Shown here in pieces: positions 34,201 through 43,572 of a stretch of DNA of 64,000 bases. Numbering within the stretch: the first letter of the stretch is position 1; each line of letters begins with the position of its first letter. The DNA comes from Rossellomorea arthrocnemi. Lineage in GTDB: Bacteria; Bacillota; Bacilli; Bacillales; Bacillaceae_B. Below the pieces are notes generated by a model that was not told where the DNA came from, did not search any database, and worked only from the letters and a program-made list of their open reading frames with translations. Position numbers and translations under genes: made by a program. The stretch covers positions 62,001 through 126,000 of the forward strand of contig NZ_CAJGBF010000012.1 in the NCBI RefSeq assembly GCF_904424705.1, read 5' to 3'.

Positions 34201-34629
34201 TTATACGCGATGATGATCTGCACGCCAGTTCTGTACAGCTTTTTTTATGTCATTGGGTGTTAAATCTTCCGACAATGTCCGTTCCACCAAACCCGGAAAT
34301 TCTTCATCCGGTGCAAACCGGAGAGCAATGATCTGCTTCAGAGATAATCGGGGATCCAGCTCATTCCCCGTTAAACGATTATAACGGAAGTTCTCTTCTG
34401 CACGAATGACACGATCTTGGACCTGAAGTGCATACGTCCTCAGCCTCACACCGACCAGGATCAACGTAATCCCAACCAGGAGTACGATAAAACTGAGAAG
34501 AGCGTCCGCCCCCACATTCTTCACGAAAAATATAATCGTCAAAATCAGCGTGATTAAAGATAGCAGGGCGATCCCTACATGAAACACTGGATCGAACTTA
34601 CTGTGATTTTCATAGTTTTGCTGTTTCAT
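34201..34629 (-). CDS. DUF6526 membrane protein
   Basis: 142 residues. The start KQQNYENHSKFDPVFHVG, two membrane helices (about 17-37 and 43-63) and the cytoplasmic helical part with RLTGNELDPRLSLKQIIALRFA are typical of DUF6526. ATG 34629 has GGAGG five bases upstream. Function unknown. It stands upstream of the ABC exporter genes but 60 bp away. Confidence 0.7.
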   Translation of the reverse strand: MKQQNYENHSKFDPVFHVGIALLSLITLILTIIFFVKNVGADALLSFIVLLVGITLILVGVRLRTYALQVQDRVIRAEENFRYNRLTGNELDPRLSLKQIIALRFAPDEEFPGLVERTLSEDLTPNDIKKAVQNWRADHHRV

Positions 34630-34852
34630 ATGTACCTCCAATGGGTTATAGGTTCATTATATACCAGATAGCTGTTGGATAGGGTGATGGTATGAAAAGA
34701 ACACACTTAATAATCATATTCGGAGGTGGGGCGGGGTATTCACGGAGTACTAGTCGTTTTAGTTCGAATTATATTTTACCATGATCTGTATGCATGATAA
34801 GCTTTTAAAGGCATTGCTGAGCATTGTCTTTTTTATGTATGTATATAAGTGA

Positions 34853-35233
34853 TCAGTGAATGTCTAATCCTCTTCCTTTCCCTTTTACCCGTTCTTTCGG
34901 TGACTCCCACACGACATATCCCTTCAACAACGCCCTTACATCGGTCCCAAAGACTTCTCCATCCTTCTCGAATAAAAGGGAGGAATGAGATATTTCTTTA
35001 TAGACCCAGCCTTTTCCCTTCATTTTTTCCTTTATGTTCTTGTACAGATCGTTCTTCCCTGACTTTGAAACGTATGTCCGGTTATTCTTCGCTCCCCCGA
35101 CTTTTACTGAATTTGTATCCCTAATTTCAAGTTTAATGATGGAAGTAAGCATTTGGATTGCAGGTACTTCACTTCTAAACATTAAAAATAGTAGTCCGAA
35201 TGATATTAATACGATGAATCGATTCTTCTTCAT
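34853..35233 (-). CDS. Hypothetical exported or anchored protein
   Basis: 126 residues. An N-terminal hydrophobic segment (MKKNRFIVLISFGLLFLMF) suggests a signal anchor; the rest is basic and hydrophilic (SGKNDLYKNIKEKMKGKGW). The ATG has a GAAGGGATGG ribosome site. No domain is recognised. The gene stands alone between two gene-poor stretches. Confidence 0.5.
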   Translation of the reverse strand: MKKNRFIVLISFGLLFLMFRSEVPAIQMLTSIIKLEIRDTNSVKVGGAKNNRTYVSKSGKNDLYKNIKEKMKGKGWVYKEISHSSLLFEKDGEVFGTDVRALLKGYVVWESPKERVKGKGRGLDIH

Positions 35234-35304
35234 GATGCCATCCCTTCATAGTTGTTTGTCATTATGGGATGCGGGTTAAACAAAAGGAACATTATGGTAA
35301 AAAA

Positions 35305-35371
35305 ACGCAAATAATAAAAAAATGACGCAATTAATCTAGAAACGACTCAATCAATGATAAAAATGACGCAA
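35305..35371. repeat. Intergenic array, GACGCAA word with 20-21 bp period
   Basis: The words ACGCAA, GACGCAA, GACTCAA and GACGCAA end at 35310, 35330, 35350 and 35371, spacings of 20, 20 and 21 bp, with A-rich, poorly conserved bases between. It lies in a 365-bp gene-free stretch (35234-35598) in which the only other element seen is the terminator at 35532-35559. Confidence 0.6.
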
Positions 35372-35531
35372 TCCCCTTCGACAAACACCTTGTCCATCCC
35401 AGATTCTCCCTTAATCCAGATCTCTTACCCCTCTTTTCACTTCACATAACCAAAAACGGACACCAATGATGACTATATTAAACTAAAATACCAAAAAACT
35501 AGTCATTACGTACATGCCTGGTAATAAACTG

Positions 35532-35559
35532 AAAGCATCCGATGGTTGTCAGATGCTTT
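35532..35559 (-). terminator. Terminator of the sensor operon
   Basis: On the minus strand AAAGCATC pairs with GATGCTTT around a 12-base loop, followed by a moderate T-rich tail, 40 bp after the xylF-like stop codon. Confidence 0.65.
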
Positions 35560-35598
35560 ACTCATGATTCCATGACTTTTTAGTGTATGAACCACTCA

Positions 35599-36651
35599 TC
35601 ACTTATACACATCTTCCCTTAAATGAAAGCCGTCAGCGATAATGGTGCGATCGAGATTGTCCCGGTTAACGGCTATAGGTTCGAGAAGAACGGATGGAAC
35701 TTCGATTTTTCCGTTGTTGATTTTTTTATCCGTGTCAATGTATTCATTCTTGGCGAGAGAAATGGCCAATGTTGCTGCTTCACGGGCAAGGGAATGAATC
35801 GGCTTGTAGACGGTCATGGTTTGGGTCCCCTGGACGATTCTTTGAGCGGCGGCAAGTTCGGCGTCCTGGCCCGCAATGGGGATTACCCCTTCGAGCCCCG
35901 CTTCTTTCAATGCTTTTAGTGCCATGCCTGCGGTTGCATCGTTGGCTGCAATAACTGCATCGATTTCGTTGTGATTGGCTTTCAGGGCTTCCTTCATATT
36001 GGAATAGGCGTTTGCCGGGAGCCAGTTATCTGTCCACTGATCATATACGACCTGGATGTCTCCTTGGTCTATGGAAGTGTGCAGGACACTGAAGACCCCT
36101 TTTTTCATCAGATGGGCATTGTAATCTGTATCAGCTCCTCCGATGTATACATATTTCCCTTTTGGCACCAGTTCTGTGATGGTCTTTGCCTGAAGTTCCC
36201 CTACTCGTTCGTTATCAAATGAAACATACAGGTCGATATCGGCGTTTTTTACTAGCCGGTCATAAGAGACCACCTTGATGCCTGCACGATGGGCTTTTTG
36301 CACAATTGCCGCTGCTGCTTCCGCGTTATAAGGAACGATTACCAGCACATCGATTCCCTGATTGATCAAGGTTTCTGCCTGGAGCACCTGAAGAGCATCG
36401 TCCCCCCTCGCTTCCATGATTTCCACTTCCGCACCCTGGTCTTCTACTGCTTTTTTGAAAAGGTCACGGTCCCTCACCCATCGTTCCTCCTCAAGTGTAT
36501 CCATTGAAAACCCGATCTTCACGACATCTTGAGCTGTTTCTTCCTCATCTTTATGAACCTGTTCTAGAGGCTCGTTCTTCTCGCAGGCTCCGAGGATCAG
36601 CACGATGATCAACATCCATATTATATTTATCCGTTTCTTCCAATGGACCAT
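35599..36651 (-). CDS. xylF: XylF-like sugar-binding lipoprotein
   Basis: 350 residues. Signal peptide ends in lipobox LGAC. The body is a type 1 periplasmic-binding fold closely resembling E. coli XylF: RWVRDRDLFKKA, KVVSYDRLVKNADIDLYVSFDNERVGELQA, DQWTDNWLP, DAVIAANDATAGMALKAL and GTQTMTVYKPI. A D-xylose or related pentose ligand is therefore likely. It is the last gene of the sensor operon, 15 bp after the response regulator, and has no transporter genes of its own beside it. It may feed the importer at 40.8-44.7 kb or present sugar to the sensor. Confidence 0.85.
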   Translation of the reverse strand: MVHWKKRINIIWMLIIVLILGACEKNEPLEQVHKDEEETAQDVVKIGFSMDTLEEERWVRDRDLFKKAVEDQGAEVEIMEARGDDALQVLQAETLINQGIDVLVIVPYNAEAAAAIVQKAHRAGIKVVSYDRLVKNADIDLYVSFDNERVGELQAKTITELVPKGKYVYIGGADTDYNAHLMKKGVFSVLHTSIDQGDIQVVYDQWTDNWLPANAYSNMKEALKANHNEIDAVIAANDATAGMALKALKEAGLEGVIPIAGQDAELAAAQRIVQGTQTMTVYKPIHSLAREAATLAISLAKNEYIDTDKKINNGKIEVPSVLLEPIAVNRDNLDRTIIADGFHLREDVYK

Positions 36652-36666
36652 GGCGTCTCTTCCCCT

Positions 36667-38193
36667 TTATGCATGTTGGCCGAGCAACGTCTTTCTATAC
36701 TCTTTGGGAGAATAGTGGGTCACTTTCTTAAAGACCTTGCTAAAATAATTCGGGTCATGGTAACCTACTTCGAATGTAATTTCCTTAATGCTTTTCTCCA
36801 CATCACCCATCAGCGCTTTTGCTTTCTCTATACGGCACTCCGTCAAGAAATCGATGTAATTTATTCCTTGTTTCTCTTTGAACATCTTACTGATGTAAAT
36901 GGGACTGAGTCGTACTTTTTGAGCAAGCGTATCCAAGGAAATGTCTTCATTGGAATGGTCTTTGATGAATTGTTTGATTTGTTGGAACGTATCGCTCTCC
37001 ATGCTGTTGAAGCGTTCAATATAGGACTGCTTCATCTCGCTTAGGAGACGCCCGGTTTCTTCCCTCAACCTGCGATAATCGACCGGTTGTATCGGGTAAA
37101 GGGGCGTCGTCGTTTCCACTCCACACTCACTCAAGATGCGTGAGATCATCCAGAGTACCTCTAGGGTACGTTGTTGAGTGTATACGAGGGGAGTCCGTTC
37201 TTTCTCCAATAACGTCAGAGATTTCATGATCTGGGCATGTACCTCTTCCCACTTCCCCAGCCTGATTTTTTCCATTAAGTCCTTCTGATCCATCATGGCC
37301 TGTTTCCGTCCCTCAGGCTTGAGGGGGATATCTTCGAAAAACCGGTATTTCTTTCGCACTTGGGTATCCACAGTGGCAAGCATGGCTTCCTGATAGGAGT
37401 GGCGTACCTGTTCCATTGAATGATACACCTTTCCTATTCCGATGAACCATTCTTTTTCATTGCCTTTAGAAAGTGAAAGCAGTTCCCTTGCCAAGGCGGT
37501 TGCCTGGGACCTGAATGTTGTCGAAGGCTGTCTGAATACGATGATGGGGAGCTGCCTGCCGTACAACGCACCGGTCCATCCACTTTGCAATACTTTCTTC
37601 CTGATAGCGGAATACTGCTTTTCCCCTCCTTCAGGAAGGAGCAGGACCATCACAAACATTTCCTCTAAAGAAGGTATCTCGAGCATTTCCACCAGCATAT
37701 CGACATGAACATCATGGACATGATCGAATAATAACTGGGTGACCACATCGGTTTCCACCAGCATCTGTGTTTTTTGCCATTTTTCCTTCTGATGCAGGGT
37801 TTCCACATGCTGCACACGCTCTTTTTCAATCTGCTCTAATACCTTGCCGATCGTATGGACAATCTCAGAAGCTTTGCTCGGCTTCAGTACATAGTCCTTG
37901 ACGCCGAGCTTGATGGCTGCCTTCATGTACGAAAAGGTATCATAAGCCGTCACCATAATGAATTTGATATGAGGCTGTTCCGCGCTGATAATGTCCATCG
38001 CCTCGAGGCCATTCATCCCCGGCATTTTAATATCCATCAAGATCAGATCCGGCAAAAACTCTTTTGTCATCTCTACGGCCATCTTCCCGTTCTTTGCCTG
38101 CTGAATTCCAAGACCGGGGAAATTCCTCTCCAGAATCGTCTTCATTCCTTCACGTTCTAACTGTTCATCATCCACTATGAGAAGCTTGATCAT
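36667..38193 (-). CDS. YesN-type response regulator (receiver plus AraC HTH)
   Basis: 508 residues. The receiver domain (1-120) has the acidic pocket VDDE and phospho-acceptor D54 in LILMDIKMPGMNG. A long middle region (about 150-390) separates it from the C-terminal AraC-type double helix-turn-helix (SLDTLAQKVRLSPIYISKMFKEKQG and EITFEVGYHDPNYFSKVFKKVT). Its start lies 26 bp inside the end of the kinase gene. It probably activates the sugar importer operon on the kinase's signal. Confidence 0.92.
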   Translation of the reverse strand: MIKLLIVDDEQLEREGMKTILERNFPGLGIQQAKNGKMAVEMTKEFLPDLILMDIKMPGMNGLEAMDIISAEQPHIKFIMVTAYDTFSYMKAAIKLGVKDYVLKPSKASEIVHTIGKVLEQIEKERVQHVETLHQKEKWQKTQMLVETDVVTQLLFDHVHDVHVDMLVEMLEIPSLEEMFVMVLLLPEGGEKQYSAIRKKVLQSGWTGALYGRQLPIIVFRQPSTTFRSQATALARELLSLSKGNEKEWFIGIGKVYHSMEQVRHSYQEAMLATVDTQVRKKYRFFEDIPLKPEGRKQAMMDQKDLMEKIRLGKWEEVHAQIMKSLTLLEKERTPLVYTQQRTLEVLWMISRILSECGVETTTPLYPIQPVDYRRLREETGRLLSEMKQSYIERFNSMESDTFQQIKQFIKDHSNEDISLDTLAQKVRLSPIYISKMFKEKQGINYIDFLTECRIEKAKALMGDVEKSIKEITFEVGYHDPNYFSKVFKKVTHYSPKEYRKTLLGQHA

Positions 38194-39628
38194 ACGTACC
38201 TGCTCCTTCCCTTTTAATTCTCAGCAAAATATTGGTCCCTTTGCCCTCTTCACTTTCTATCCGGAGGACATCTTCAAACCCATAGAATAATTGAAGCCGC
38301 TTCACCACATTACTAAATCCGATCCCTGTTGAATGGCCTCCAGAAAACCCTTCTTCATGGACCACCTGCCGGATTTTTTCTTCCGACATTCCTACTCCAT
38401 CATCCTTTATCTCAACAAGGATGATATTGTCTTCTTCACGGACTCGAAACCAGATCGTCCCTCCGTCCTCTTTCGGTTCCACCGCATGGATCACGGCATT
38501 TTCAACAATTGGCTGCAGGGTCAATGCTGGTATTCTCGCGTCCAGGCATGCTCCATCAATTTCCATATGCAGCTGCAATCGATCGGTGAAGCGCGCTTTT
38601 TGAATATGCATATATTGTTCCAAAACATGAATTTCGTCCCTTAAGGTAACAGACCTGTTCTGCCGTTTCAGGTTATAACGCAGGATACCCGCTACACTGA
38701 CGAGGAGGTCGCTCGTTTCCTCTGACCCTTCTAAGTACGCCTTCTTGGAAAGGGTATTTAACGTATTAAATAAAAAATGCGGGTTGATTTGACTCTGAAG
38801 GCTCCTAAACTGGCTTTCCTGTAAGAGGAGCCTGCTTTCCTGAAGCTCCCGTTCCAATGCGGCTTTCTGTTTAATTTCAGAGATGAGATTATTGATGTTA
38901 ATACGCATGCGATCAAAAGTTTTAGCCAAAAAGGCGATTTCGTCGCTTCCCTCGACCCTTACCTGCCGGCTGAAATTGCCCTTGGACAGTTCATTTGCGG
39001 CCCGCGTCAGCTGAAATACCGGACGCGTGATCCCCAATGAAAACCAATAAGAAGCAATCAGGAGCAGACAAGTAATGAGAAGAAGCACCCATATACCAAG
39101 CTTGATGACTTCTGCTGACTGTTCCATGATTCCCCTGTACATCACATTGTACGTCGTCAATTCTTTGTCTATCAAAGTTAGTGTCATCTCAGAGATATAG
39201 CCAGATATCCGGTTTGCCTCTGCAAACTCCTGTGCAGAGGCTTCAGCATCCCTTTCTTTCTGGAACAGGATGAAGCGGTCCGTCGTTTCGACCAGACTGT
39301 CGATCAAGTGAAGATAGTTGGTTAAAGTAAAGTCGTTATCCGGGTTTCGCAGAGAATAAACACCCGCCTTGGCCGTTTCTACCCCTTCCTTACTTTCTTC
39401 AAGATGATGCAGGGTACCGGCATTGGTGTCGACCATATAGTTATTCAAGTCGGTGACGACCTGCTGACTCGCCCTTGATACTTCATTCATGTTCAGATAG
39501 CGCTTGAGAATCTCATTGTATTGTTCATGCGTCCTGTAATTATAGTAAGTAAGCGCGAGCCAGATGGCTGACATGATAATCATGACCACCGTCGTGAGAG
39601 TCAGGATCTTTTTCTGGATAGTTGTCAT
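38168..39628 (-). CDS. LytS/YesM-type sensor histidine kinase
   Basis: 486 residues. Helix 1 near 8-28, an outside four-helix-like sensor region (30-175), helix 2 near 178-198, a HAMP domain with SRQVRVEGSDEIAFLAKTFD, then the His_kinase domain with phospho-acceptor QINPHFLFNTLN and the ATPase N-box QPIVENAVIHAV and DDGVGM. Start overlaps the stop of the upstream sugar-binding gene by four bases, and its end overlaps the regulator gene, so the three form one tightly coupled signalling unit. Confidence 0.92.
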   Translation of the reverse strand: MTTIQKKILTLTTVVMIIMSAIWLALTYYNYRTHEQYNEILKRYLNMNEVSRASQQVVTDLNNYMVDTNAGTLHHLEESKEGVETAKAGVYSLRNPDNDFTLTNYLHLIDSLVETTDRFILFQKERDAEASAQEFAEANRISGYISEMTLTLIDKELTTYNVMYRGIMEQSAEVIKLGIWVLLLITCLLLIASYWFSLGITRPVFQLTRAANELSKGNFSRQVRVEGSDEIAFLAKTFDRMRININNLISEIKQKAALERELQESRLLLQESQFRSLQSQINPHFLFNTLNTLSKKAYLEGSEETSDLLVSVAGILRYNLKRQNRSVTLRDEIHVLEQYMHIQKARFTDRLQLHMEIDGACLDARIPALTLQPIVENAVIHAVEPKEDGGTIWFRVREEDNIILVEIKDDGVGMSEEKIRQVVHEEGFSGGHSTGIGFSNVVKRLQLFYGFEDVLRIESEEGKGTNILLRIKREGAGTYDQASHSG

Positions 39629-40605
39629 TGGTCCTTCTCCACTTTCAATATCGTCAAGTCTGTCAGATACCCGTCCTCCTTAAGGGGAACGGTTTCCCCA
39701 TTCAACCACTCTTCCATGAGACGTACACTCCACTGACCCATTTTCTCAGGCTCCTGTTCGACCACCCCGTCTATCATTCCCCGGGATAATAGTGTCAAGG
39801 ATTCAGGTCCATCGTCAAAGGAATAAATGAAATAAGACTCTTCTTGAGAGCGCTTACTTATTTCATCAATCATGGCACTCAGATTACTCGCATTGACAGA
39901 GATAAACGCATCAAGATCAGGATAGCGATTCATGACATCCCGGGTTGTCGTAATAATTTGATCCCTGGCTCTTCCTGTCTCCCCGTCCACTAACTTTATG
40001 CCTGGATACCCTTTCATCACATCCTGTATGCCCCTAACCCGTTCTTTCTGATAATATTCCTGATCCCGGTCCACCATGAGGACAATCTTGCCTTTATCCC
40101 CCATCTTACGGACAAGCTCCTTTGCAACCAGCTTTCCTGCTTCATATTGATCAGATCCTACATATGTACGTCGCAGACTCTCCTCCATGGGAACATCGTT
40201 GGCGACCGTTATCACTGGAATTCCATTGAAGGAAGCCTTCACCTTGGTAAGCTCCTTGAATTCAAGGGTGTCCGTCCCCTGGATCAGGATCCCATCGACC
40301 TTTGATTGAATCGCGATTTCAATATTTTTGAGGAACTCCTCTTGATTTTTCCCAAAGCTTCCCCATACTTCAAGGCTCACACCTTCTTCTTCTGCCTGTT
40401 GTTTCGCACCCTTTGCTACCTTATCCCAAAACGGTGTCTGCGTATCCTGAGTAATCAGTACGAGCCTGTGTCGAGCCTCACTTGACACCCCTGTCTCCCT
40501 GGGTAAATGCGCGTCGGCTTCCAACACCCTTTTCGCAGATAAAAATGTTAAATGACACAATATAAGTACGACCACTAAAAGCCCGGCAAACCGTAACTTA
40601 CGCAC
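39625..40605 (-). CDS. Membrane-anchored sugar-binding sensor protein
   Basis: 326 residues. An N-terminal hydrophobic helix (about 4-24) without a lipobox should act as an anchor. The rest is a type 1 periplasmic-binding fold of the ribose-binding/LacI-like class: LVLITQDTQTPFWDKVAKGAKQQAEE, DGILIQGTD, GIPVITVANDVP, YVGSDQYEAGKLVAKEL. GTG 40605 has AAGGGGGC upstream; the frame is open further but without support. It heads the sensor operon and likely docks onto the kinase, as XylFII does on LytS in clostridial xylose sensing. Confidence 0.85.
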   Translation of the reverse strand: MRKLRFAGLLVVVLILCHLTFLSAKRVLEADAHLPRETGVSSEARHRLVLITQDTQTPFWDKVAKGAKQQAEEEGVSLEVWGSFGKNQEEFLKNIEIAIQSKVDGILIQGTDTLEFKELTKVKASFNGIPVITVANDVPMEESLRRTYVGSDQYEAGKLVAKELVRKMGDKGKIVLMVDRDQEYYQKERVRGIQDVMKGYPGIKLVDGETGRARDQIITTTRDVMNRYPDLDAFISVNASNLSAMIDEISKRSQEESYFIYSFDDGPESLTLLSRGMIDGVVEQEPEKMGQWSVRLMEEWLNGETVPLKEDGYLTDLTILKVEKDQ

Positions 40606-40732
40606 CCCATAAGCCCCCTTCCCCACAATGAAAACCCCTACTTTTATCATAGCACAGGACACATGGGGAAGGTTCCTGCACTTCCTCATATTTTTCGATC
40701 GCTCTTTCTGTCTGACTGTGAAGCCGTTCATT

Positions 40733-40775
40733 CAAAAAACAACACAATAAGGCCAGACTCCAAAGGAATCCGGCC
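40733..40775 (-). terminator. Terminator between importer and sensor operons
   Basis: On the minus strand GGCCGGATTC pairs with GAGTCTGGCC (two G-T pairs) around a five-base loop, followed after a few bases by a T-rich tail with six T in a row. It lies 8 bp past the permease stop codon and separates the importer genes from the sensor genes, perhaps incompletely. Confidence 0.65.
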
Positions 40776-40782
40776 GTTTCGT

Positions 40783-41955
40783 TTATCTTTTCTTGCGGGT
40801 CATCACATCAAAGATGACTGCACCTGCAAGCACACCTCCACGGATCATATATTGATAGGAGATTCCTACGCCCAGAAGGTTCATACCACTTGTCAATGAA
40901 GCCATGACGATGGCACCGATAATCGCACCTGTCACTTTACCGACACCACCGGCTGATGACACTCCTCCCACATAGGCAGCAGCAATGGCATCCAGTTCAA
41001 ATAAGGTCCCGGCAGTGGTCGTGGCGGATTGAAGTCTGGAAGTGAACAATATACCGGAGAGTGCAGCGAGCATCCCCATTGAACCAAAGACGATATACGT
41101 AATTTTCTTTACATTGATCCCACTAAGGTGGGCCGCTTCCGGGTTGCTTCCCACGGCATAAATATGTCGGCCGAGAACCGTCCTCGAAGTCAGGAAGTGA
41201 TAGACAATTACGACGATCAGGATGATGATGACGGTCCAGGAGAAGCCGTTGTATCCTGCGAGAATCCATGTCACATATCCGATTATAGCTGAAACGAAGA
41301 CGAGCTTTAATGCAAAAATCGGTGCAGAGATGACTTCGAAATCGTATTTGATTTTATTTTTCCTCGTGGACATTTCGCTGTAAATATAGAGGAATATGCC
41401 TACCAGACCTACGAGTAAGGATAGAAGGTGAAGCCCGTTCACTTCCATGATGGAAGGGATGAACCCATTTCCGATGGCATTGAAGCTGTCATCCTGAATG
41501 ATGATGGTACCAGTTTTCTCCGTTACTTGAAGCAGCGCCCCCCGGAAAATAAGCATCCCGGCAAGCGTCGCCACGAAGGATGGAATCCCGATTTGGGCCA
41601 CAAGCAGTCCGTTGAACAACCCGACAATGGCTCCGATGATAAGGATAATTGGAATCGTAAGCCATGTAGAAAGGCCAGCCTGTGTGAGAAGGATCGCTGC
41701 AATGGCACCGAGGAATCCAGCAGCATACCCAACGGACAGATCGATATGCCTGATCACGATGACGAGTGTCATCCCGACAGCAAGCACAGCGATGTAGCCT
41801 GCAGAATCCAATAGATTACTAATGTTCCTTGACGCTATAAATAAGCCATCGGTCATGAATGTAAATGTAAGTATGATAACGAATAATGCAATATACATGC
41901 CGTAGTCACGAATGTTGTCGCGTATCAGCATTTTTGCTTCTTGTAAAAGATTCAT
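40783..41955 (-). CDS. Sugar ABC importer permease (GguB/XylH type)
   Basis: 390 residues with about ten helices. GMTLVIVIRHIDLSVGYAAGF and AVGSNPEAAHLSGINVKKI are the conserved segments of the carbohydrate uptake transporter-2 permeases, the latter being the loop that docks with the ATPase. The length and the SAGGVGKVTGAIIGA segment fit the GguB (multiple monosaccharide) branch. Start ATG is nine bases after GGGGG. Third gene of the importer operon. Confidence 0.9.
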   Translation of the reverse strand: MNLLQEAKMLIRDNIRDYGMYIALFVIILTFTFMTDGLFIASRNISNLLDSAGYIAVLAVGMTLVIVIRHIDLSVGYAAGFLGAIAAILLTQAGLSTWLTIPIILIIGAIVGLFNGLLVAQIGIPSFVATLAGMLIFRGALLQVTEKTGTIIIQDDSFNAIGNGFIPSIMEVNGLHLLSLLVGLVGIFLYIYSEMSTRKNKIKYDFEVISAPIFALKLVFVSAIIGYVTWILAGYNGFSWTVIIILIVVIVYHFLTSRTVLGRHIYAVGSNPEAAHLSGINVKKITYIVFGSMGMLAALSGILFTSRLQSATTTAGTLFELDAIAAAYVGGVSSAGGVGKVTGAIIGAIVMASLTSGMNLLGVGISYQYMIRGGVLAGAVIFDVMTRKKR

Positions 41956-41969
41956 ATGGTTTTACCCCC

Positions 41970-43493
41970 TTATTGCGTTGCAAGCTCCATTATTTTTTCC
42001 TGGTTTGCCTCTTCCACCGGCAGCTCTCCCTTGATTTCCCCCTGTGCCATGACATACACACGGTCGCTCATCCCAAGTACTTCTCCGAGTTCAGAGGAAA
42101 TCATGATAATACTCAACCCCTGATCGATGAGCTCGTTCATCACGGTATAGATTTCAAACTTTGCCCCGACATCGATTCCCCGTGTCGGCTCATCAAGGAT
42201 GAGAAGCTTTGGTCCGACGAAGAGCCATTTCCCGATGGATACCTTCTGCTGATTCCCTCCGCTCAAATTTCCAACAAGCTGTTCGAGGGAAGACGCCTTG
42301 ATATGGAGAGATGAATGATAACGCTCTGCCACTTTGATCTCCTCATTATCATTGATGATCCCGTTGTTCGAGATCCCGCCTAAATTGGCAGCTGAAATAT
42401 TGCTTTTAATATCCTGTAATAGAAATAATCCGTCATCTTTCCGGTCCTCTGTTACATACGCGATCCCCGCTTTGATTGCGTCCCTCGTATGCTTGAGCAT
42501 GGTGAGGGTGTCATTCCATACTAGGTCCCCTTCAAGCTTGTAGGATTTAGCATTTCCGAAGATACTCAGTGCAAGCTCCGTTCTTCCTGAACCCATGAGG
42601 CCTGCGATCCCGACGATTTCCCCTTTCTTCACATGGAGGTTCACGTTCTTGATCACCTGTCTGCCAAGCTGCGGATCATAAGCAGACCAATTATGAAGCT
42701 CTAAAATGTTCTCACTGTGGGTTTTATTGATTCGTTTTGGATAGATATCCTCAATCGCTCGGCCCACCATATTTTTAATGATGACCCCTTCTGTTACTTC
42801 CCCTATTGATGCATCCAGGGTGCAGATAGTCTTCCCATCACGCAGGACCGTCGCCTTATCGGCGATATGGATGACTTCCTTCAGCTTGTGAGAAATCATG
42901 ATAGACGTGATTCCTTGTTTCTTCAGATCTTTTAAAAGCCCCAGCAGGTTCTCGCTATCGTCCTCATTCAGTGCCGCCGTCGGTTCATCCAAGATTAATA
43001 ATTTCACGTCTTTACTCAAGGCCTTCGCAATCTCGACCAACTGCCGTTTCCCTACACTGAGATCCCTTACAAGCGTATCCGGATTCACATCCAACTTTAC
43101 TTTTTTCAGAAGCTTCCGAGCCTCCACAATGGTCCTGTTCCAATCGATAAAGCCGCCGATCTTTACTTCGTTCCCTGCAAAAATATTTTCATAAACGGAC
43201 AAATCAGGAAAGAGAGCCAGCTCCTGATATATGATGGCAATCCCTGTGTTGACGCTGTCACTGATTTTGTTAAATTGCTGAACGGCTCCATCGAACACGA
43301 TGTCACCCGTGTACGTCCCAAACGGGTAAACCCCGCTCAGCACCTTCATTAGCGTGGACTTCCCAGCCCCGTTTTCTCCTATCAAACAATGAATCTCCCC
43401 TTCTTCCACCTTGAAATTCACATCACTCAGTGCTTTGACACCTGTAAATTCCTTGGAGATATCATTCATCTCTAACAAATACTTGTTCATCAC
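41970..43493 (-). CDS. Sugar ABC importer ATPase (GguA/XylG type)
   Basis: 507 residues with two fused ABC domains, typical of CUT2 importers. Domain 1: Walker A GENGAGKST near 40, signature-like LSVGKRQLVEIAKAL, Walker B LLILDEPTAAL. Domain 2 has the usual degenerate Walker A (GLMGSGRTEL) but a good signature LSGGNQQKV and LLILDEPTRGIDVGAK. It starts with GTG-ATG after GGGG. It powers import of a monosaccharide together with the permease 15 bp downstream. Confidence 0.92.
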   Translation of the reverse strand: MMNKYLLEMNDISKEFTGVKALSDVNFKVEEGEIHCLIGENGAGKSTLMKVLSGVYPFGTYTGDIVFDGAVQQFNKISDSVNTGIAIIYQELALFPDLSVYENIFAGNEVKIGGFIDWNRTIVEARKLLKKVKLDVNPDTLVRDLSVGKRQLVEIAKALSKDVKLLILDEPTAALNEDDSENLLGLLKDLKKQGITSIMISHKLKEVIHIADKATVLRDGKTICTLDASIGEVTEGVIIKNMVGRAIEDIYPKRINKTHSENILELHNWSAYDPQLGRQVIKNVNLHVKKGEIVGIAGLMGSGRTELALSIFGNAKSYKLEGDLVWNDTLTMLKHTRDAIKAGIAYVTEDRKDDGLFLLQDIKSNISAANLGGISNNGIINDNEEIKVAERYHSSLHIKASSLEQLVGNLSGGNQQKVSIGKWLFVGPKLLILDEPTRGIDVGAKFEIYTVMNELIDQGLSIIMISSELGEVLGMSDRVYVMAQGEIKGELPVEEANQEKIMELATQ

Positions 43494-43572
43494 AGTTAAC
43501 CCCCTTTAACAAAAACAATGACAATAGAGAATGGTGGCGGAATCCCGGCCACCATTCCGTTCCCATTTAGTC

